Assembly: GCA_947497195.1 (NCBI GenBank)
Contig: CANMGM010000079.1
Coordinates: 1 to 9,409 of the forward strand
DNA from: Bacteroidota bacterium
GTDB taxonomy: Bacteria > Bacteroidota > Bacteroidia > M30B66
Reading direction: 5' to 3'
DNA: 9,409 nt
Below, piece by piece: positions 6,382 to 9,409 of this stretch (position 1 is its first letter; the number at the start of each line of letters is the position of its first letter). The notes below the pieces were generated by a model. That model did not search any database. It saw only the letters and a program-made list of their open reading frames with translations, and was not told the DNA's origin. The translations under genes and the position numbers were made by a program.

Positions 6382-8955
6382 GTGAATAAGACACAGGAGA
6401 CAAAGAAACGCCCGATTGGTTTTTGGGTTCGGTATGTGAAAATTGGATTCATATCGATAATGGCATGCCTGGTACTTTTGTTTTCTGTAGGATTGTTAAT
6501 TGGCGAAAAAATCGAGAAATGGTTTGTTCAAGGTCTCAATGAATCGCTGAAATCGCGTGTTGAGATTGGTGAAATATCCTTTTCACTGCTTCGAAATTTC
6601 CCATATGCAGGCATTCGACTCACGAACGTTAAGGCCTATAATGCGAAAGACTATCCGGAACCTGGAGTTTTGCTGCAGGCCGAATACATCGATTTTACAT
6701 TTAGTCTGGTGGGGCTAATTGCGGGCGATTACGCTATTGAGAAGGCTAAGTTGAAAAATGCCAAGCTGCAGCTTTTGCAGGATAAAAACGGAAAAACAAA
6801 TTATGACATTTTCATTGCGTCAGATTCTACCCAAGGCAATCAAAAATTCCAATTCAACATCAATACCATTAAAGTAGATAATACAGAGTTCTTCTTCAAT
6901 GATTATAGTGTTGATTTTGTTCTAGCTACGCGAATTGAGTCTTGCACATTTTCGGGAGAATTCAGCAGTGAAAGCTATCAAATGACGGCCGCCGGCGATG
7001 TGTTTGTGCACGATTTGAAAACGAAAAATCAAAGTTGGTTGAAGGAGAAAGGCTTGTATCTGGATATCAAAACAGCAATTGATAATCAGAAAGAAGAATA
7101 CGCATTTTCGAATTGCGCAATTGAAATCGGCAGATTAAAAATTTCGTTTACAGGTGTTTATACAGATTCCGTTGCGCCGCATCTTGATTTTAGTGCGTCG
7201 GGCGTTGATATGGACATACGTTCGCTTCTTTCCTTAATGCCTCCCGGTTACGAACACTATGTCGACCGGTACGAAAGTGTTGGTAAATTATCGGCTACAT
7301 TGCGACTGAAAGGTAAAATAGATGAAAATACCACACCGGCGCTTAGAATAGAATTTTCTTCTGAAAATCTATCGGTTGAGAATACCCGCGAAAATATCGC
7401 TTTCGAACAAATCAATTGCAAAGGTCGCTTTGAAAATCGGCCGGGCGGATATCTTCGGTTCGACGCCTTTGATGGAGTTTTGAACAATGGCTCAATCAAA
7501 GGCAAGTGCGAAATCAGTAATTTCCAACGGCCTCGTTTCAGTTTTGATTTGAATGCTACGATAAATCTTTCAGACATTCAGCGTTTTGTAGAATTGAAGC
7601 CGGTATATCAGTTGAGCGGTGACGCCTCCATTCAATTGAAAATGAATGCAAACAGTAAGCAGGTTGAGCAATTTGCAGCGGGAGGGTATAAAACGATGCA
7701 GGCCAATGGTAATATTCGAATCAGCAATGCTTCGTTTCGTATAGAAGGAGATACACTGGCCTACACCGGTTTTGGCGGAAAGTTTAATTTCGACGGTAAC
7801 AATGTAAACGTATCAGAATTCAGCGGGAAAGCAGGTCAGAGTGACTTTAAATTGTATGGTAAACTCACAAACCTTTTTGGTTGGTTATTCGGTGAAGACG
7901 AGTCGATTGGGATTACTGCATCCGTTGAAAGCCAACAGGTAAAACTCGATGAGCTTTTTTCGCGGAAAAGTGCCCAGAAATCCGGACAAGAAGAAAGCTA
8001 TACCTTTCGTATTTCACCGCGTCTGAATCTTGATCTAAGCGCGCGCGTTTCGACACTCTCGTTTCAGCGGTTTAAAGCCAGTGGTATTTCGGGTAAGATA
8101 CGTGTAGCCAATGCGACTTTAAGTGCCAATTCGCTCGTGTTTCGAACCATGAATGGAAGTGTAGGACTAAATGGTACTGTTACGCCAGCATCAAACAACA
8201 ACCTTGTAATTCAATGCGATGCAACGTTAGATAATGTAGATATTCGGCAACTCTTTTATGAATGCGAAAACTTCGGTCAAACAGTACTGGAGGATAAAAA
8301 CTTGCGCGGGGCTCTCGATGCGACGGTTCAATTCTCTGCGCTGGCAGATGCAGGCCTAGAAATAGATGCCGCCAAGGTAATTACGAAAGCCGACTTGATA
8401 ATTAGACGCGGTGAATTAATTGCTTTTGAACCATTGGAGCCACTTTCTAAATACATCGCGTTGGAAGAGTTGAGGCATGTGAAATTCTCAGAATTAAAAA
8501 ACACCATCGAAATTCGAAATCAAAAAATTTACATTCCAATGATGAATATTGAATCGAGTGCGATGAGCCTAAGTGCATCAGGCATTCACTCGTTCGACAA
8601 TGAAATCGAATATCACATTAAATTGCTTCTTTCTGATTTATTGGCAAAAAAAGCAAAACGGGCGCGCAGAGAGGTTGAAGAATTTGGCGAGGTTGAAGAC
8701 GATGGTACTGGAAAAACATCGCTCTTCATAGCCATGAAGGGAAAACTTGATAATCCTGCGATTACCTTCGATGGCAAAGGTGCGCGAGAGAAAATTAAAA
8801 ACGATATTCAACGCGAGAAGCAAAACATGAAACAAATTCTTCACGATGAGTGGGGCATGTTTAAGCGCGATACTACGCTGAATAAGCCTAAGGAAACTGA
8901 GGTAACTAAAAAGAAAAACAAAGTGCTCATCGACTTTGATGATGAAAATGATTGA
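6382..8955 (+). CDS. AsmA-like membrane-anchored envelope protein
   Basis: AsmA-family proteins are anchored in the inner membrane and span the periplasm as long beta-groove structures; in Gram-negative bacteria relatives (TamB, YhdP, YdbH) take part in phospholipid transport to the outer membrane. That role is inferred here. The 857-residue product has a basic N-terminus, one membrane helix (about 20-40), and then the AsmA-like opening with KSRVEIGEISFSLLRNFPY (57-75) and NAKLQLLQDKNGKTNYDIF (126-144). A long beta-rich middle follows. The conserved C-terminal region runs from about 644 to 790, including RGELIAFEPLEPLSKYI near 676. The tail is charged, with basic LAKKAKRARRE near 754 and an acidic end IDFDDEND. 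The start is GTG: an in-frame TAA at 6370-6372 excludes anything upstream, and the first ATG (residue 27) would cut into the membrane helix. The stop is 35 bp before the next gene on the same strand, suggesting co-transcription. Confidence 0.85.
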   Translation: MNKTQETKKRPIGFWVRYVKIGFISIMACLVLLFSVGLLIGEKIEKWFVQGLNESLKSRVEIGEISFSLLRNFPYAGIRLTNVKAYNAKDYPEPGVLLQAEYIDFTFSLVGLIAGDYAIEKAKLKNAKLQLLQDKNGKTNYDIFIASDSTQGNQKFQFNINTIKVDNTEFFFNDYSVDFVLATRIESCTFSGEFSSESYQMTAAGDVFVHDLKTKNQSWLKEKGLYLDIKTAIDNQKEEYAFSNCAIEIGRLKISFTGVYTDSVAPHLDFSASGVDMDIRSLLSLMPPGYEHYVDRYESVGKLSATLRLKGKIDENTTPALRIEFSSENLSVENTRENIAFEQINCKGRFENRPGGYLRFDAFDGVLNNGSIKGKCEISNFQRPRFSFDLNATINLSDIQRFVELKPVYQLSGDASIQLKMNANSKQVEQFAAGGYKTMQANGNIRISNASFRIEGDTLAYTGFGGKFNFDGNNVNVSEFSGKAGQSDFKLYGKLTNLFGWLFGEDESIGITASVESQQVKLDELFSRKSAQKSGQEESYTFRISPRLNLDLSARVSTLSFQRFKASGISGKIRVANATLSANSLVFRTMNGSVGLNGTVTPASNNNLVIQCDATLDNVDIRQLFYECENFGQTVLEDKNLRGALDATVQFSALADAGLEIDAAKVITKADLIIRRGELIAFEPLEPLSKYIALEELRHVKFSELKNTIEIRNQKIYIPMMNIESSAMSLSASGIHSFDNEIEYHIKLLLSDLLAKKAKRARREVEEFGEVEDDGTGKTSLFIAMKGKLDNPAITFDGKGAREKIKNDIQREKQNMKQILHDEWGMFKRDTTLNKPKETEVTKKKNKVLIDFDDEND

Positions 8956-8990
8956 TTAATTTGCATCGCAACCTAAACGCAATATTTGAA

Positions 8991-9409
8991 ATGAAATGTA
9001 TTGATTTAAATGTAGAGAATAATGTCTGCACAATTAGGCTGAATCGACCGGATGTATTTAACTCTTTTAACAGACAGATGGCGCTCGAATTGCAATCTGC
9101 GCTTGATGATGCAGGGGCGAATCCAGAGGTTCGCTGTATTGTACTTACCGGCACGGGCAAAGCATTTTGTGCGGGTCAGGATTTGAAGGAAGTTACAACA
9201 CCCGAATTACACCCCGGTTTTCGAACAATTCTTGAAGAGCATTACAACCCGATTATACAACGCATCAGAAGCATCGAAAAACCTGTACTTGCCGCAGTAA
9301 ATGGTGTAGCGGCCGGTGCAGGTGCCAACATTGCACTAGCCTGCGACATTGTGCTTGCAGCCGAGTCGGCGTCCTTTATTCAGGCATTCAGTAAAATCGG
9401 ATTGATTCC
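8991..9409 (+). CDS. paaG: PaaG-type enoyl-CoA hydratase/isomerase (crotonase), cut by the right edge
   Basis: Crotonase-fold enzyme; 139 codons are present of an expected ~260. It begins MKCIDLNVENNVCTIRLNRP and shows the CoA-binding/oxyanion segments TGTGKAFCAGQDLKE (53-67) and AAVNGVAAGAGANIALACDI (101-120), then SFIQAFSKIGLI at the edge. These match my memory of E. coli PaaG (FCAGQDL, AVNGVAAGAGA, AFSKLGLIPD), the isomerase that turns ring-epoxidised phenylacetyl-CoA into an oxepin in phenylacetate breakdown. Aligned by eye to mitochondrial hydratase, the two catalytic glutamates (Glu144, Glu164) fall on Asn113 and Phe133 here, which argues against a simple hydratase. The diagnostic acidic residue after GLIP lies just beyond the window. 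The ATG at 8991 is used; no Shine-Dalgarno is visible. It follows the AsmA-like gene by 35 bp with no terminator. No other paa gene is in view, so a related isomerase in another CoA pathway remains possible. Confidence 0.8.
   Translation, partial: MKCIDLNVENNVCTIRLNRPDVFNSFNRQMALELQSALDDAGANPEVRCIVLTGTGKAFCAGQDLKEVTTPELHPGFRTILEEHYNPIIQRIRSIEKPVLAAVNGVAAGAGANIALACDIVLAAESASFIQAFSKIGLI

Noticed and set aside
7257..7577. Minus-strand open frames within the AsmA-like gene and over its 3' end (also 8638-8844, 8927-9160)
   Set aside because: Antisense to clearly coding AsmA-like and PaaG-like sequence, with no supporting signals.
8981..8991. AATATTTG just before the crotonase ATG as a promoter -7 box
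   Set aside because: One mismatch to TAnnTTTG, a short 17-nt spacer to the nearest TTTG, and transcription would begin inside the coding sequence.

Overview
The window looks like ordinary chromosome from a member of the Bacteroidota. Three things point there. The best promoter in the window has the Bacteroidota form TTTG-N19-TAnnTTTG (upstream of accD), and a second TAnnTTTG box lies upstream of rpsO. None of the five starts has a GGAGG-type Shine-Dalgarno; they are preceded by A/T-rich sequence instead. The gene content (secreted Asp-box/Vps10-like protein of about 1,090 residues, AsmA-like protein, PNPase, S15, AccD) is also typical of that phylum. The assignment is inferred from sequence features, not from a database search.

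Layout. Positions 1-6245 are all minus strand. Reading in the direction of transcription (right to left) there is a long secreted beta-propeller protein with 11 recognisable Asp-boxes (2982-6245), then accD (beta subunit of acetyl-CoA carboxylase, 2001-2882) with its own strong promoter, then rpsO (ribosomal protein S15, 1635-1904) with its own TAnnTTTG box, then a clear hairpin/U-tract terminator, then pnp (polynucleotide phosphorylase), which runs off the left edge and lacks its RNA-binding KH and S1 domains here. From 6246 rightward everything is plus strand: a 136-bp divergent intergenic region, an 857-residue AsmA-like envelope protein that starts with GTG (6382-8955), and after 35 bp the first 139 codons of a PaaG-type crotonase (8991 to the right edge).

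How they fit together. rpsO-pnp is the classical pairing of a ribosomal protein with an RNA-turnover enzyme, separated by an intergenic terminator that probably sets their ratio. accD supplies one half of the carboxyltransferase for fatty-acid synthesis; accA is not in the window. The Asp-box protein and the AsmA-like protein are both envelope-directed (signal peptide; N-terminal membrane anchor) but are divergently transcribed and need not be linked. The PaaG-like gene may be co-transcribed with the AsmA-like gene.

I found no mobile element, CRISPR array, tRNA, rRNA, prophage or defence system, and no convincing undescribed system. The points worth a second look are mostly regulatory (promoter architecture, tandem hairpins in rpsO-pnp, direct repeats above accD), plus the active-site reading of the truncated crotonase. 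No stretch longer than 300 bp lacks a gene.
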